Positions 8,684 to 19,361 are shown, counted from the first letter of the stretch. The stretch is 64,000 nt of DNA from Leptospira sanjuanensis (GCF_022267325.1 NZ_JAIZBG010000001.1:1678001-1742000), one strand, 5' to 3'. Program-made: numbers and translations. Notes: generated by a model from the letters alone, not told the origin.

Positions 8684-9009
8684 CTGTTCAGCCTCCGCTC
8701 GGCGGTCCCGACTTCCCGCAGCCGTATCCCCCTCATAACCGGAAAGGGGACGTGTTTCGAGTATTCAAATCTCCGAATACGGACGCGGGTCAAAAACGGA
8801 ACCGTTTTATCGAAAGGCACAAGTATTTCGTGACGCTTCCGAACGATCCGGATTGGTATTACTGGGATTATCAAAAGATGAGAAGGGAATACGGTCCCGA
8901 AGAAATGGGAACCAAACAGCCGATCGGCTTGCCCGCGGCCCCTCATCCCTGGTGTTCGAGAAACGTTTCGGAAGTGGAGGACTTAGTCGAGTATATTCTA
9001 ACACTCTAA
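8668..9009 (+). pseudogene. C-terminal remnant of an unidentified gene
   Basis: A coding-like frame runs from just after a TGA at 8665 to the TAA at 9007. It is rich in Pro, Trp and Tyr (PDFPQPYPPHNRKGDVFRVF, then NDPDWYYWDYQKMRREYGPE) and ends SEVEDLVEYILTL, a tail reminiscent of cytochrome c domains, but no CxxCH is present. No plausible start or Shine-Dalgarno precedes it, apart from a GTG at 8752. It abuts the AraC remnant, so both were probably truncated by the same event. I do not recognise the parent family. Confidence 0.5.
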
Positions 9010-9024
9010 TGTTTCAAAGTTTAT

Positions 9025-9049
9025 CGAGGTCCGCGATAACGCGGCCTCG
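9025..9049. terminator. GC-rich stem-loop between the remnant and the patatin gene
   Basis: CGAGG, a bulged T, then CCGCG pairs with CGCGGCCTCG around an ATAA loop. Its place between two converging units suggests a shared terminator, though neither side has a long T-run. Confidence 0.45.
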
Positions 9050-9139
9050 GTGTTCGTTTGGAATCGTCAATCGATCCTTTGAATACTCTCACGGACCGTT
9101 CTTGTTGAAAAGCGGTTTTGTCCGAACGGTAGAAAAGAA

Positions 9140-10192
9140 CTATTTGGATTTTTTTCTTTTGGTCGCCGATTTCTTTTTGGGATTTGTTAAACGAATTCGA
9201 TTTTTAGCGGTTTTGACCGTATTGGAAACGGTTACGACGTTCCTTTTTTTTACGGAACCCGTTCCATTCGATTCGCTCGCTTTCTTGCCGTTCTTGCTTT
9301 GGGTAAACAGTTTCAACAAAAGTCTGCCGATTTCTTCTCCCTTATCGATTCCCAGATCCACCGTCTTTTTGAGTTTGGAACCGTTCGTCGTTACGAGGGT
9401 TACGGGCAACGGATCATCCGGTGAAATCGTATGAATCCGCACGCCTTTGGGAGGTTTCTGCGCGACTTCCCGTGCGAGATTGAAATGATGATGATGCCAG
9501 CGATTCATCAACTTCGCCATTCTCCAGTCCTTAGGAAAGGAAAGAAGACTGGTAAGCATACTAAACGGCGGCGAAACCCTTTCCACGGGAGAATTTAAGA
9601 CAACCGTAATATCTTTGTATCCCGCTTCGATCAGATCCTCCAAGGGAAGAGGATTGAGGACCGCCGCATCGGAATACAAACGTCCGTCGACTCTGTGTTT
9701 TCCGCGAGTCGCGATCGGAAGCGATGTGGCCGCTTTCAAAAGATCGAATATATTCGAAGAGGTTGCGCGCACGTATTCGATGGTTCTTGTTTGAAGGTTG
9801 CTGACCGCGACTCGAAATTCGGGAAGGCCGAACTTTTCGAAATTCTCCGCAGGCAGAGGATATTTCGAACCGAACAGATCGTCCACGAGATATTCCTGAT
9901 CGAGAAACGTTTTTCCGCGGAACGGATGAAACGGTGAAATCAACTTTCTTCCGGCAAGTTCGAAATACCAGATCGCGAGAGTCTTGAGACTTTTTTCCGG
10001 TTCCGGTTTGGGCATAGTCACGTAATACGCGGCGGAACAAGCTCCGGACGAAACCGCTACCACTAGATCGAAATGTTTGGGTGAGACCAGAGTATGCAAA
10101 GAATGTAATGCTCCTCCGGCAAATGCCCCCTTCATACCGCCGCCCTCCACTAAAAGGGCGCGTTTACTTCCTTTGGCTTCTGGAATTTTCAT
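9140..10192 (-). CDS. Patatin-like phospholipase
   Basis: The 350-residue protein has the patatin core: the oxyanion loop GGGMKGAFAGG (about 17-27), the nucleophile elbow AVSSGAC (Ser48; Gly of the usual GxSxG is Ala) and the catalytic Asp in RVDGRLYSD (about 168). Patatins hydrolyse acyl chains from phospholipids. The closest bacterial relatives are RssA/YchK-type cytosolic or membrane-peripheral lipases. The last 35 residues are Lys/Arg-rich (PKKKSATKRKKSK), perhaps an electrostatic membrane or nucleic-acid anchor. The ATG overlaps the stop of the acyltransferase by four bases (ATGA), so the two are translationally coupled and may jointly remodel phospholipid acyl chains. Confidence 0.9.
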   Translation of the reverse strand: MKIPEAKGSKRALLVEGGGMKGAFAGGALHSLHTLVSPKHFDLVVAVSSGACSAAYYVTMPKPEPEKSLKTLAIWYFELAGRKLISPFHPFRGKTFLDQEYLVDDLFGSKYPLPAENFEKFGLPEFRVAVSNLQTRTIEYVRATSSNIFDLLKAATSLPIATRGKHRVDGRLYSDAAVLNPLPLEDLIEAGYKDITVVLNSPVERVSPPFSMLTSLLSFPKDWRMAKLMNRWHHHHFNLAREVAQKPPKGVRIHTISPDDPLPVTLVTTNGSKLKKTVDLGIDKGEEIGRLLLKLFTQSKNGKKASESNGTGSVKKRNVVTVSNTVKTAKNRIRLTNPKKKSATKRKKSK

Positions 10193-10959
10193 ACGATGGA
10201 TTCGACCGCCTGTGTGTCCGGTTCTTCAAAACTTTCTAATTTAGCTTTTTTGAATTCGAATGGATATGTCATGTTCGTGAGCGAGGCGATTTCGTGCATA
10301 CGTTCGTGTAGAAATTCTTCCGGGTCCTGATTCGGATTCAGATACTTCAATTCTCCGATTCGAATCGTTAGTTTCGTTCTACGAAAAAATCCCCTCGGTC
10401 TATAGTCCAGTCCTAAACACAAAACGGGGAGGGGGGCTTCCGGTTTTCCGACGATAAAACGAAACGCTCCGGGTCTTCCCTTTCCCATCTTATAAGGGAC
10501 GGTGGTTTGTTCCGGAAAAATCACGAGCATATTTCCGTTGTACAAAACCTTCTTTGCAAAAAGAAGGTCGCGTTTGCTTTTGCGCGGTTCGAGTCTGTTG
10601 AGGGGAATTCCCCCGCATTTTAAAAAGAAGTCGAAAAATTTAGGATCGGCCATCGAGTCCTTCATGATCGCCCAGATGTCCCAGCGCGCTTTATAAAGTC
10701 CTTTGGCGAGTCCAACGGGAATGTCGTCGTTGCGCTGGTGTTTTACGAGCACGAGTACGGTCCCTTCTTTGGGAACGTTTTCGATCCCGATCAGCTCGGT
10801 CTTATACAAAAGACTTCCGTAGATGTTTCCGAACCAACGGAGAAGTTTCCGAACTCTGTGAGAGCTTCCCGGATGCACTCCCGGTTCCGCGTCGGGTGCG
10901 TCGTATTTTCGTTTGGGTTGTTTCGTTTCTTTTTGAGCGCGTTTTCGTTTCGAATTCAT
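10189..10959 (-). CDS. 1-acyl-glycerol-3-phosphate acyltransferase (PlsC family)
   Basis: The 256-residue protein carries the PlsC motif HX4D in KHQRNDDIP, followed by WAIMKDSMADPKFFDFFLKC, GGIPLNRLEPRKSKRD and the glycerol-phosphate motif FPEQTT. The family transfers an acyl chain to lysophosphatidate at the inner membrane. The frame is open to a possible start at 11169, but the extra 70 residues look like untranslated sequence over a hairpin and an AT-rich palindrome, so I use the ATG at 10959. The N-terminus is Lys-rich. It is first in a two-gene operon with the patatin, overlapping by ATGA. Confidence 0.85.
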   Translation of the reverse strand: MNSKRKRAQKETKQPKRKYDAPDAEPGVHPGSSHRVRKLLRWFGNIYGSLLYKTELIGIENVPKEGTVLVLVKHQRNDDIPVGLAKGLYKARWDIWAIMKDSMADPKFFDFFLKCGGIPLNRLEPRKSKRDLLFAKKVLYNGNMLVIFPEQTTVPYKMGKGRPGAFRFIVGKPEAPLPVLCLGLDYRPRGFFRRTKLTIRIGELKYLNPNQDPEEFLHERMHEIASLTNMTYPFEFKKAKLESFEEPDTQAVESIV

Positions 10960-11572
10960 ACGTTTTATCCGAGTCGAAAGCGGGCTCTCGGTTGCAAAAA
11001 ATGGCGAGATTTTTTCGCAATTTCCGGGCTTTTTCGTTACGTTTTTGTTACGGAAGAAATTAACATTTGTTAATATCGATTCGCCTCCTTGTCCGCGTCT
11101 GAACGGCAAGGAGGGAGCCGCTTTACGGGGAAGAACGGTCTGAAGTTCACTTTGAGCGTTTGCTCGCATTGCGAAGTTTTCTTACTTTGTTTTTTTTCGG
11201 ATACGCGGACGATTTCTTTAGGGAGCCTGGTTTTCTTTTTCTTCGTTTTCTTTTGTTAAAGAGAGAAATGTTCGGTAAACGAGAGAAACCTTATAGAATT
11301 CTTTCGTTCCTCAAATTCGTTTCATAAAAAGTATACAATGCCATTTCGTTTAACAAACGTTTGATTTATTTTTAATCCGTTTGTTCTATATTTAATGAGC
11401 ATTCCGATTTAAAAACACGCGCTTTTGCAGTGTAATGAAATAAATTTCATGAAACTCCGTTGATGCGATCGATTTTAATTCGTTTATTGTTGCTTAATAT
11501 TCAATTTTGTTTCATAATCAAGATTTGTGAAAAAATTCACGATGATCCGACGTTTATATCCGAGGTGTCGAT
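10960..11572. other. Intergenic region between divergent acyltransferase and poly-HAMP kinase
   Basis: 613 bases without a convincing gene. It holds an AT palindrome TTAACATTTGTTAA (11060-11073), a stem-loop CCTCCTTG...CAAGGAGG (11084-11114), CAAACGTTTG (11354-11363), a 16-bp dyad ATGAAAT-AA-ATTTCAT (11435-11450) and a small hairpin GTGAA-AAAA-TTCAC (11527-11540) just before the kinase gene. The last 250 bases are AT-rich, as expected for the kinase promoter. No defined promoter boxes can be assigned with confidence. Confidence 0.5.
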
Positions 11573-14500
11573 ATGGCAAATACAAGGGTGGCGGAATACG
11601 TAGAACGGGATGCATTGGATTTAAAGCAGATCTTAAAGGTTCTCTCCGCGCTCAAACGCGGCGATCTTTCTCAGAGAATGCCTTTGGATTCGCCGGGTAT
11701 CTCGGGCAAAATCGCGGATTTGATAAACGACATCATAGATCAGAACGACCGAATGGTGCAGGAATTCGAGCGCATCAGCAACGAAGTCGGTCAAGAAGGT
11801 AAGATCTCCAAAAGAATCAGCGCCGTAACTGCAACCGGTTCCTGGGCCAAGTGTATGGATTCGGTTAACTCTCTTATCGGAAACTTAGTTCAACCGAATA
11901 CGGAAGTTATGCGTGTGATCGGCGCCGTAGCAGGCGGCGACCTTTCGCAAAACATGTCCCTCGAAATCGAAGGAAGACCTTTAAAGGGAGAATTCCTCCG
12001 CACGGCAAAGATCGTAAATACGATGGTGGACCAGTTGAACTCGTTCGCATCGGAGGTGACTCGTGTTGCAAAGGAAGTGGGTACGGAAGGGATTCTCGGC
12101 GGTCAAGCGGACGTGCGCGATGTCGCCGGAACTTGGAAGGATTTAACGGATTCCGTGAACTCGATGGCGTCGAACTTAACGGGTCAGGTGCGTAACATCG
12201 CGGACGTAACGACCGCGGTCGCGAAGGGCGACTTGTCCAAAAAAATCACAGTGGATGTTAAGGGAGAAATATTAGAACTTAAGAATACGATCAACACGAT
12301 GGTGGACCAGTTGAACTCGTTCGCATCGGAAGTGACTCGTGTTGCAAAGGAAGTGGGAACGGAAGGAAAGCTCGGCGGTCAAGCGGACGTGCGCGGTGTC
12401 GCGGGAACTTGGAAGGACTTAACGGATTCCGTGAACTCGATGGCGTCGAACTTAACGGGTCAGGTGCGTAACATCGCGGACGTAACGACCGCGGTTGCGC
12501 GAGGCGACTTGTCCAAAAAGATCACCGTGGACGTTAAGGGAGAAATATTAGAACTTAAGAATACGATCAACACGATGGTGGATCAGTTGAACTCGTTCGC
12601 ATCGGAGGTGACTCGGGTGGCGCGAGAAGTGGGAACGGAAGGAAAGCTCGGCGGTCAAGCGGACGTGCGCGGTGTCGCGGGAACTTGGAAGGACTTAACG
12701 GATTCCGTGAACTCGATGGCGTCGAACTTAACGGGTCAGGTGCGTAACATCGCGGACGTAACGACCGCGGTTGCGCGAGGCGACTTGTCCAAAAAGATCA
12801 CCGTGGACGTTAAGGGAGAAATATTAGAACTTAAGAATACGATCAACACGATGGTGGATCAGTTGAACTCGTTCGCATCGGAGGTGACTCGGGTGGCGCG
12901 AGAAGTGGGAACGGAAGGAAAACTCGGCGGTCAAGCGGACGTGCGCGGTGTCGCGGGAACTTGGAAGGACTTAACGGATTCCGTGAACTCGATGGCGTCG
13001 AACTTAACGGGTCAGGTGCGTAACATCGCGGACGTAACGACCGCGGTTGCGCGAGGCGACTTGTCCAAAAAGATCACCGTGGACGTTAAGGGAGAAATAT
13101 TAGAACTTAAGAATACGATCAACACGATGGTGGACCAGTTGAACTCGTTCGCATCGGAGGTGACTCGTGTTGCAAAGGAAGTGGGTACGGAAGGGATTCT
13201 CGGCGGTCAAGCGGATGTGCGCGGTGTCGCGGGAACTTGGAAGGACTTAACGGATTCCGTAAACTTCATGGCAAACAACCTCACGACTCAGGTGCGGGGC
13301 ATCGCGAAGATCGTGACCTCGGTCGCAAACGGAGACTTGAAAAAGAAACTCTACTTGGAAGCGAAGGGAGAAATCGCCGAGCTTTCGGATACGATCAACG
13401 ACATGATCGACACCTTAGGACTGTTTGGCGATCAGGTGACGACGGTGGCAAGAGAGGTTGGAATCGAAGGAAAACTCGGCGGACAAGCGAGCGTCCCCGG
13501 AGCGGCCGGTCTTTGGAGAGACCTTACGGATAACGTGAACCAGCTCGCGAGTAACTTGACCTCTCAGGTGAGGGCGATCGCGGAAGTCGCAACCGGTGTT
13601 ACGAAAGGGGATCTTTCCAGAACCGTAATGGTAAAGGCGGCCGGAGAGGTTGCGGCCTTATCGGATAACATCAATGAGATGATCCGCAACTTGAGAGAAA
13701 CGACCCGAATCAACACCGAGCAAGACTGGCTCAAAACGAACCTCGCCAAGTTCACGCGCTTGCTGCAAGGTCAAAGAAACTTGGTGAACGTCAGCAAACT
13801 GATTCTCTCCGAATTGGCACCTCTTGTCTCCGCGCAACACGGGGCGTTTTTTATTACGGAGACAGTCGAGAACGAACCGTCCTTGAAGCTGCTCGTAAGC
13901 TACGCCTATCAGGAGCGCAAACACGTATCGAACCGATTCCGTCCGGGCGAGGGTCTCGTAGGCCAGTGTTTTCTTGAAAAGGAAAGAATCATGCTTACGA
14001 ACGTGCCCACGGATTACATCAAGATCAGTTCGGCGCTCGGAGAAGCGGCTCCTTTGAACATCGTCGTATTACCGGTGTTATTCGAAGGAGAAGTCAGGGC
14101 GATCATCGAACTTGCGTCCTTCTCGAACTTCACTCCCATTCACTTGAACTTCGTGGATCAGCTTACGGAAAGTATCGGAATCGTGTTGAACACGATTGCG
14201 GCAAGTATGAGAACCGAGGAACTCTTGATTCAATCCCAAACCTTGACGGAAGAACTTCAAGGACGTCAGGAAGAATTGACCAAAACGAACGAACGTCTGG
14301 AAGAACAAGCCAAGTCGCTGCAGGATTCAGAAGATCTTCTCAAAAAGCAAAGGGAGGAATTGCAGGAAAAGAACGACGAATTGGAGGAAAAAGCGCGTCT
14401 TCTCGCAAAGAACAACGACGAGGTGGAACGCAAAAATCAGGAAGTGGAACAGGCGAGACATTCTCTCGAAGAAAAGGCGAGACAGCTCGCGCTCACTTCC

Positions 14501-16576
14501 CGGTATAAGTCCGAGTTTTTGGCGAACATGTCCCACGAACTGAGAACTCCTTTGAACAACATGCTGATTCTTTCACGATTGTTATACGACAACGAAAACG
14601 AAAGTCTGTCGCCGAAACAGATCGAATACGCGAAAACGATTCACAGTTCCGGATACGATCTGCTTCAATTGATCAACGATATATTAGATCTTTCTAAAAT
14701 AGAATCCGGTAAGATGACGGTCGATCTGGATGCGATCTCTTTCCGCGAACTCGCGGATTATCTGGAACGATCGTTTCGCGAAACGGCGAGAAACAAGGAA
14801 CTCAAGTTCCGCGTGGAACTGCACTCGGGGTTGCCGATCCGCATGACGACCGATTTACAGAGACTGCAGCAGATTCTCCGCAACCTTCTTTCGAACGCGT
14901 TCAAGTTCACCGAAAAAGGCGGCGTGGATCTGAGGATCGCGCCGGTCGTAACGGGTTGGGACAGAGAACACAAAATTCTTCAGCAGGCGAAAACCGTAAT
15001 CGAGTTCTCCGTAACCGATACGGGAATCGGAATTCCTGCCGAAAAACAAAGCCTGATCTTTGAAGCGTTCCGCCAAGCAGACGGAAGTACGAGCCGAAAA
15101 TACGGAGGCACCGGACTCGGACTTTCGATCAGCAAAGAAATCACGAGACTGTTGGGCGGCGAATTGCAATTGATAAGCGAACCGGGAAAAGGAAGCAGAT
15201 TCGCGTTGTATCTTCCCGCCGAATACATTCCCACCGAGATCAATCTAGAACCGGAGGACATGAACGAACCGAAGTGGGTGCAATCTCCGGTATTGGACGA
15301 TCGAGGCGGAACCTATATTCCGAACATTATCGGCAAATCGATATTAGGCGATGATCATTCCCAAAAACAAAGGGAGGTCATCGAGGACGATCGCTCCAAT
15401 CTCTCGGGAGAAGTCGTTCTCATCATCGAAAAAAACGAGGCCCTCGCGAGACGATTGTTGAAAAGCGTTCGAGCCAACGGATTCAAAGGACTCGTTGCGA
15501 TGGACGGAAAAACGGGTCTTTCGTTTTTGAAAGGTTATTCCGTTCAAGCGGTTCTTTTGGACTTTCATCTGGACGATATGAACGGATGGTTCATCCTCAA
15601 TTGGCTGAAGAAGGAACCGAAGTTCAGACACGTTCCCGTTCTGATCGTATCGGAGGACGATCAATGGAGAAGAAGTTTGAGAATGGGGGCTTTGGGCCAT
15701 ATCGCCAAACCCGTGGACGAAGCAGCTTTACAGAGAGAACTGAATCGTGTTCGCAAGTTCATACAATCGCAGCCGAGACATCTTTTGATCGCCGACTCCG
15801 ATCGGAAACACAGTAAAAAACTTTTAGAACTGATCGGAAACGGCGATGTAATCGCGAAAGTTGCCGCTTCGAGCCGCGAAGTTTTGGAAAGTCTTAAGGA
15901 GGAATCCTTCGAGTGTATGATTTCTTCTCTACAACTGAAGGATTCTAACGTGTTCGATCTTGTCAAAGAGATCAATCAATCCGGTTTCGATCAGATTCCG
16001 ATCGTGGTCTATTCCGATAACGCGTTTGGAGAAGAGGATCGTATTAAAATTCAAGGATTAAAGAAAACGAATACGATCAAAGAAGCGGAAACCGTTGCCG
16101 CACTGGTGGAAGAAACCGCGGTTTTTCTGCATAGATCCCAAGAAAGTATTTCACCCGAGCAAAGAGCGCTTTTAACCGAGGCCTCCCACAACGATCCCAT
16201 ATTGATCGGTCATAAAGTTCTCATCGTGGACGACGATATACGAAACATCTTCGCTCTTACGAGTATTCTCGAACAGCACAAGATGAAGGTCGCGTTTGCG
16301 GAGAACGCAAAAGACGGGATCGAACTTTTAAAAAGCGCATCGGATATTGAAATCGTGATCATGGACGTAATGATGCCCGATATGGACGGTTACGAAGCGA
16401 TGAAAACGATCCGCGCAGATAAACAGTTTGCGTCGCTTCCGATCATTGCGCTCACCGCCAAAGCGATGAAGGGAGATCGAGAAAAATGTATCGAAGCCGG
16501 TGCGAGCGATTACATCACGAAACCAGTGGACGTGGATCAGTTTCTTTCCCTTCTAAGAGTTTGGTTATGCAGGTAA
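11573..16576 (+). CDS. Poly-HAMP hybrid histidine kinase (Nik1-like, GAF, HisKA, HATPase, multiple REC)
   Basis: The 1667-residue protein starts at an ATG preceded by GAGGTG. Residues 10-700 are repeated HAMP modules in 92-residue units ([58 protein letters not shown]). These are very close to the poly-HAMP region of fungal group III kinases such as Nik1 and of bacterial homologues. Next come GAF (about 735-880), a long coiled coil (880-975), HisKA ([10 protein letters not shown], His988), HATPase_c ([17 protein letters not shown]) and three receiver-like domains: one with LLDFHLDD (about 1327), one degenerate without an obvious Asp, and a canonical last one ([17 protein letters not shown] near 1598). 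It has no membrane segment, so it is probably cytosolic. Poly-HAMP kinases respond to osmotic or envelope stress in fungi; the signal here is unknown. Confidence 0.95.
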   Translation: MANTRVAEYVERDALDLKQILKVLSALKRGDLSQRMPLDSPGISGKIADLINDIIDQNDRMVQEFERISNEVGQEGKISKRISAVTATGSWAKCMDSVNSLIGNLVQPNTEVMRVIGAVAGGDLSQNMSLEIEGRPLKGEFLRTAKIVNTMVDQLNSFASEVTRVAKEVGTEGILGGQADVRDVAGTWKDLTDSVNSMASNLTGQVRNIADVTTAVAKGDLSKKITVDVKGEILELKNTINTMVDQLNSFASEVTRVAKEVGTEGKLGGQADVRGVAGTWKDLTDSVNSMASNLTGQVRNIADVTTAVARGDLSKKITVDVKGEILELKNTINTMVDQLNSFASEVTRVAREVGTEGKLGGQADVRGVAGTWKDLTDSVNSMASNLTGQVRNIADVTTAVARGDLSKKITVDVKGEILELKNTINTMVDQLNSFASEVTRVAREVGTEGKLGGQADVRGVAGTWKDLTDSVNSMASNLTGQVRNIADVTTAVARGDLSKKITVDVKGEILELKNTINTMVDQLNSFASEVTRVAKEVGTEGILGGQADVRGVAGTWKDLTDSVNFMANNLTTQVRGIAKIVTSVANGDLKKKLYLEAKGEIAELSDTINDMIDTLGLFGDQVTTVAREVGIEGKLGGQASVPGAAGLWRDLTDNVNQLASNLTSQVRAIAEVATGVTKGDLSRTVMVKAAGEVAALSDNINEMIRNLRETTRINTEQDWLKTNLAKFTRLLQGQRNLVNVSKLILSELAPLVSAQHGAFFITETVENEPSLKLLVSYAYQERKHVSNRFRPGEGLVGQCFLEKERIMLTNVPTDYIKISSALGEAAPLNIVVLPVLFEGEVRAIIELASFSNFTPIHLNFVDQLTESIGIVLNTIAASMRTEELLIQSQTLTEELQGRQEELTKTNERLEEQAKSLQDSEDLLKKQREELQEKNDELEEKARLLAKNNDEVERKNQEVEQARHSLEEKARQLALTSRYKSEFLANMSHELRTPLNNMLILSRLLYDNENESLSPKQIEYAKTIHSSGYDLLQLINDILDLSKIESGKMTVDLDAISFRELADYLERSFRETARNKELKFRVELHSGLPIRMTTDLQRLQQILRNLLSNAFKFTEKGGVDLRIAPVVTGWDREHKILQQAKTVIEFSVTDTGIGIPAEKQSLIFEAFRQADGSTSRKYGGTGLGLSISKEITRLLGGELQLISEPGKGSRFALYLPAEYIPTEINLEPEDMNEPKWVQSPVLDDRGGTYIPNIIGKSILGDDHSQKQREVIEDDRSNLSGEVVLIIEKNEALARRLLKSVRANGFKGLVAMDGKTGLSFLKGYSVQAVLLDFHLDDMNGWFILNWLKKEPKFRHVPVLIVSEDDQWRRSLRMGALGHIAKPVDEAALQRELNRVRKFIQSQPRHLLIADSDRKHSKKLLELIGNGDVIAKVAASSREVLESLKEESFECMISSLQLKDSNVFDLVKEINQSGFDQIPIVVYSDNAFGEEDRIKIQGLKKTNTIKEAETVAALVEETAVFLHRSQESISPEQRALLTEASHNDPILIGHKVLIVDDDIRNIFALTSILEQHKMKVAFAENAKDGIELLKSASDIEIVIMDVMMPDMDGYEAMKTIRADKQFASLPIIALTAKAMKGDREKCIEAGASDYITKPVDVDQFLSLLRVWLCR
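12018..13264 (+). repeat. Tandem 276-bp in-frame repeats encoding HAMP units
   Basis: The same 276-bp unit begins at about 12018, 12294, 12570, 12846 and 13122; for example GGTGGACCAGTTGAACTCG or its variant recurs at 12025, 12301, 12577, 12853 and 13129. Units two to four are almost identical at DNA level, including synonymous positions. This indicates recent duplication or gene conversion. Four units are complete and the fifth diverges after about 140 bases. Confidence 0.95.
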
Positions 16577-16579
16577 AGT

Positions 16580-17746
16580 ATGGAATCGAAAATCAAGATA
16601 CTGATCGTGGACGATAACCAGGACAACCTATGGGTGATGGAGAAAATTCTGGCCAATCCGGAATTGGATCTGATTAAGGCGAGCTCCGGGGAAGAGGCTC
16701 TGAAGGCGATGTTGAATCCGGTCGATTTCGCATTGATTTTTATGGATATCTACATGCCCGGTATGGACGGATTCGAGACCGCGTCTCTTATCCGGCAAAG
16801 GGAGAAGTGCGCGAGCATACCGATCATCTTTTTGACGGCTTATGCGACCAATGAGACGTGGTTGTTCAAAGGATATTCGCTCGGTGCCGTGGACTTTCTG
16901 ATCAAACCGATCGCACCCGAAATCCTCGCATCCAAAACTTCCGTGTTCGTGGATTTACATCGAAAGAATAAGACTTTGATGCTGCAGGAAGAACTTCTCC
17001 GGGAAAGCCACGAACAACTCGAACAAAGAGTCGAGGAAAGAACCGGCGAATTGAACCGAGTCAACCGCGAATTGTTAAACGAAATCGCTGAGCGGGAGCG
17101 TATGGAAGAAGCTCTGAAGAATTCCCTACAAGAAAAAGAAGTATTGCTGCGGGAAATCCACCATAGGGTAAAGAACAATCTTCAGATCGTGTCGAGCATA
17201 CTCAGTCTTCAGGGGAACTATATCACGGACGGAAAATCTCTTGCAATGTTCGAAGACGCTCAGTCTAGAATCCGTTCGATCGCCTTGATTCACGAGTTGC
17301 TTTATCAGAGCAAGGATCTCGCTAAGATGGATTTCAAGGATTATCTGGAAAATCTAGTGAAAAATCTTTTCCGTACGTATCGTGTAGACAAACGAATCGA
17401 TTATGAAATCGAAGCGGACACGTTGTATCTTTCCTTGGATACCGCGATTCACTGCGGATTGATCGTGACGGAACTCGTAACCAACGCGTTCAAATACGGA
17501 TTTAAGGATAGAGACAAAGGGAACATCTTGATAAAAATCAAAGGATTTGAGGACGGATTTGTGATCGTGGTTCAGGACGACGGCGTTGGTTTTCCGGAAG
17601 GGCTAGATTTCAATCAGACCGATTCACTCGGATTAAAATTAGTGAATATACTTTCTCAGCAGATCGGAGCGAGTCTGGAATTGGAACGAAACAACGGAAC
17701 GAAATTCACGCTGACTACGGCGGATATGAGTCGTGTAAAAAAGTAA
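16580..17746 (+). CDS. Response regulator-histidine kinase (REC, coiled coil, HisKA_2, HATPase)
   Basis: The 388-residue protein starts three bases after the poly-HAMP kinase stop, with AGGTAAAG as Shine-Dalgarno, so the two form an operon. Residues 5-125 are a receiver domain (LIVDDNQDN; ALIFMDIYMPGMDGF). A coiled coil (about 135-195) leads to a HisKA_2 domain with REIHHRVKNNLQIVSSILSL (His near 195) and a HATPase domain (VTELVTNAFKYGF; DDGVGFPEG). HisKA_2 kinases often phosphorylate stand-alone or PhyR-type receivers. The poly-HAMP kinase probably phosphorylates this receiver, which would then gate its kinase half (inference). Confidence 0.93.
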   Translation: MESKIKILIVDDNQDNLWVMEKILANPELDLIKASSGEEALKAMLNPVDFALIFMDIYMPGMDGFETASLIRQREKCASIPIIFLTAYATNETWLFKGYSLGAVDFLIKPIAPEILASKTSVFVDLHRKNKTLMLQEELLRESHEQLEQRVEERTGELNRVNRELLNEIAERERMEEALKNSLQEKEVLLREIHHRVKNNLQIVSSILSLQGNYITDGKSLAMFEDAQSRIRSIALIHELLYQSKDLAKMDFKDYLENLVKNLFRTYRVDKRIDYEIEADTLYLSLDTAIHCGLIVTELVTNAFKYGFKDRDKGNILIKIKGFEDGFVIVVQDDGVGFPEGLDFNQTDSLGLKLVNILSQQIGASLELERNNGTKFTLTTADMSRVKK

Positions 17747-17881
17747 GTTTCGTTTTTCTATTCGGTTCCGTTGTATCGATAGGATGTGTTCAATAAGATA
17801 GATGTACCAAAAAAAAGAGGATTGATCGAACCGAAACTAGATTCAAAAAATCTTTAGGAACGTTTTCTTTATCGAAAAGGC

Positions 17882-17903
17882 CCCGACTCTTTCCTGAGCC
17901 GGG
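17882..17903 (-). terminator. Stem-loop between the convergent kinase and MFS genes
   Basis: CCCGACTC pairs with GAGCCGGG with one mismatch over a TTTCCT loop. On the minus strand it is followed by CCTTTTC, so it best fits termination of the MFS gene; it may act in both directions. Confidence 0.6.
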
Positions 17904-17933
17904 TTTCAACTTCGGAATATTGTTAAGGTTTGT

Positions 17934-19208
17934 TTAGTTTTCGAGAGAGACTTCTTGGTTCGCCGGAATAGGCGCTGCAATCGGACCTTGCTTGGATCCG
18001 GATTTGTTTGCAACGAGAAGATTCACTCGATACATGATCGCGATCGTGATCAAAATCGCGGCCGTTACCACGTATCCTAAATGCTGATATCCTAATAGAT
18101 ACCCGGTAGAAGTTTGAACTACGATCAAACCCGCAAAATACGAAGCGACTCCTCCGGAAAGCTGCTGTAAAGAGGAACTGATCGCCATATACGCGCCGCG
18201 ATCCTGCAGATCGGGAACCGCTGAAGTAAGCGCGTTTGCGGAGATCACGCGGGCCGTAATCGGGATAAACAAACAACAATTTACGGCGATCACAAGAAGA
18301 AGGGAAACGTGTTCCAATCTCGTATAATAAAGAACCACGCCGATAGCGGCGAAGGAGGCTCCGGCAAACACGGCATATTTGCCGATCGCGTCCGCAAGCC
18401 GACCCATCAACGGACCGGCGGCGATACTTACGATTCCGGTGATCATATAGATGGTAGGAAGATCGGTCAGAGGAATTCCGAGGTTGTGAACTGTGAATGC
18501 GCTTCCGAAGGGCATCAACATATATCCTCCGGTCGCTAAGAGCATCGTTGCCAAAAAACCTGGCATATAACTGCGATTAGCCGCCGTTTGGAAAAGATGT
18601 TTGATAGCCTTTCTTTGAACGGATGTTTGAAGGTGTGCGGTGATCGGTTTCACGTAAATGGAGGCGACAAAACCGACAAGACCGGCCACTCCGGTAATCA
18701 GCCAGAAAGGGGATTGCCAGCCCCAAAGATTGGAAATATAAACCCCGAGCGGAAGACCGAATACCTGGCTCGCCGCGAATGCGGTCATCACGAATCCCAT
18801 GACTCTTCCGCGAACTTCCATAGGAAAAAGATCGGCGATGATCGCAAAGCTGATCGAAGCGATCACTCCTCCGAAAATTCCGGTTACGATTCGCGCCGCG
18901 AGAAGATATTGATACGTGGTCGATAAACCGCACAATGCTGTTCCGATAACGAATCCGGTATAAAAGAAAAGAAGGATTTTCTTCCGATCAAACCGGTCCG
19001 CAAAACCCGCGGAAAGAATTCCCGAAATCCCCGCGCTGATCGCATAGGCCGAAACGACCAATCCGAATTTCGTCGTCGATATTTTCAAATCCTCCATGAC
19101 TTGCACTCCCAAAGGGGAAAGGATCATAAAGTCCAGAACTACTGTGAACTGAATGAACGCGAGCAAAGCGATGATGAAGATCTGATATTTGTGAAATGAG
19201 AATTTCAT
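17934..19208 (-). CDS. MFS drug/H+ antiporter (DHA1 type)
   Basis: The 424-residue protein has 12 predicted membrane helices, MFS motif A between helices 2 and 3 (GFADRFDRKKIL) and the motif-C-like GLPLGVYISNLWGW in helix 5. It resembles the Bcr/CflA and AraJ group of inner-membrane exporters. AAGGAAACATT precedes the ATG. Its promoter region holds a sox box placed exactly in a 19-bp spacer, so it is very probably the target of the divergent soxR. That suggests export of redox-cycling compounds, as proposed for SoxR-controlled pumps in other bacteria. Confidence 0.9.
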   Translation of the reverse strand: MKFSFHKYQIFIIALLAFIQFTVVLDFMILSPLGVQVMEDLKISTTKFGLVVSAYAISAGISGILSAGFADRFDRKKILLFFYTGFVIGTALCGLSTTYQYLLAARIVTGIFGGVIASISFAIIADLFPMEVRGRVMGFVMTAFAASQVFGLPLGVYISNLWGWQSPFWLITGVAGLVGFVASIYVKPITAHLQTSVQRKAIKHLFQTAANRSYMPGFLATMLLATGGYMLMPFGSAFTVHNLGIPLTDLPTIYMITGIVSIAAGPLMGRLADAIGKYAVFAGASFAAIGVVLYYTRLEHVSLLLVIAVNCCLFIPITARVISANALTSAVPDLQDRGAYMAISSSLQQLSGGVASYFAGLIVVQTSTGYLLGYQHLGYVVTAAILITIAIMYRVNLLVANKSGSKQGPIAAPIPANQEVSLEN

Positions 19209-19361
19209 AATGTTTCCTTTTTAAAAAACGAAAGGCGATTCTTTTTTTGGAAACGCCCTTCGTATGTTTCGGTCTTTAAACCCGATTCGAATAAAATGTG
19301 CGATTCTTTTTTACCTAAGGTCATGAATCTTCTCCCTCGAAATTTAGAATTCGATTCTTCG

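Noticed and set aside
10960..11169. N-terminal extension of the acyltransferase to 11169
   Set aside because: The frame is open, but the 70 residues do not look conserved and cover a stem-loop and an AT palindrome; the PlsC homology starts after 10959.
12018..13264. Regular repeats as a CRISPR array
   Set aside because: Units are 276 bp, contiguous, in frame and protein-coding; there are no spacers.
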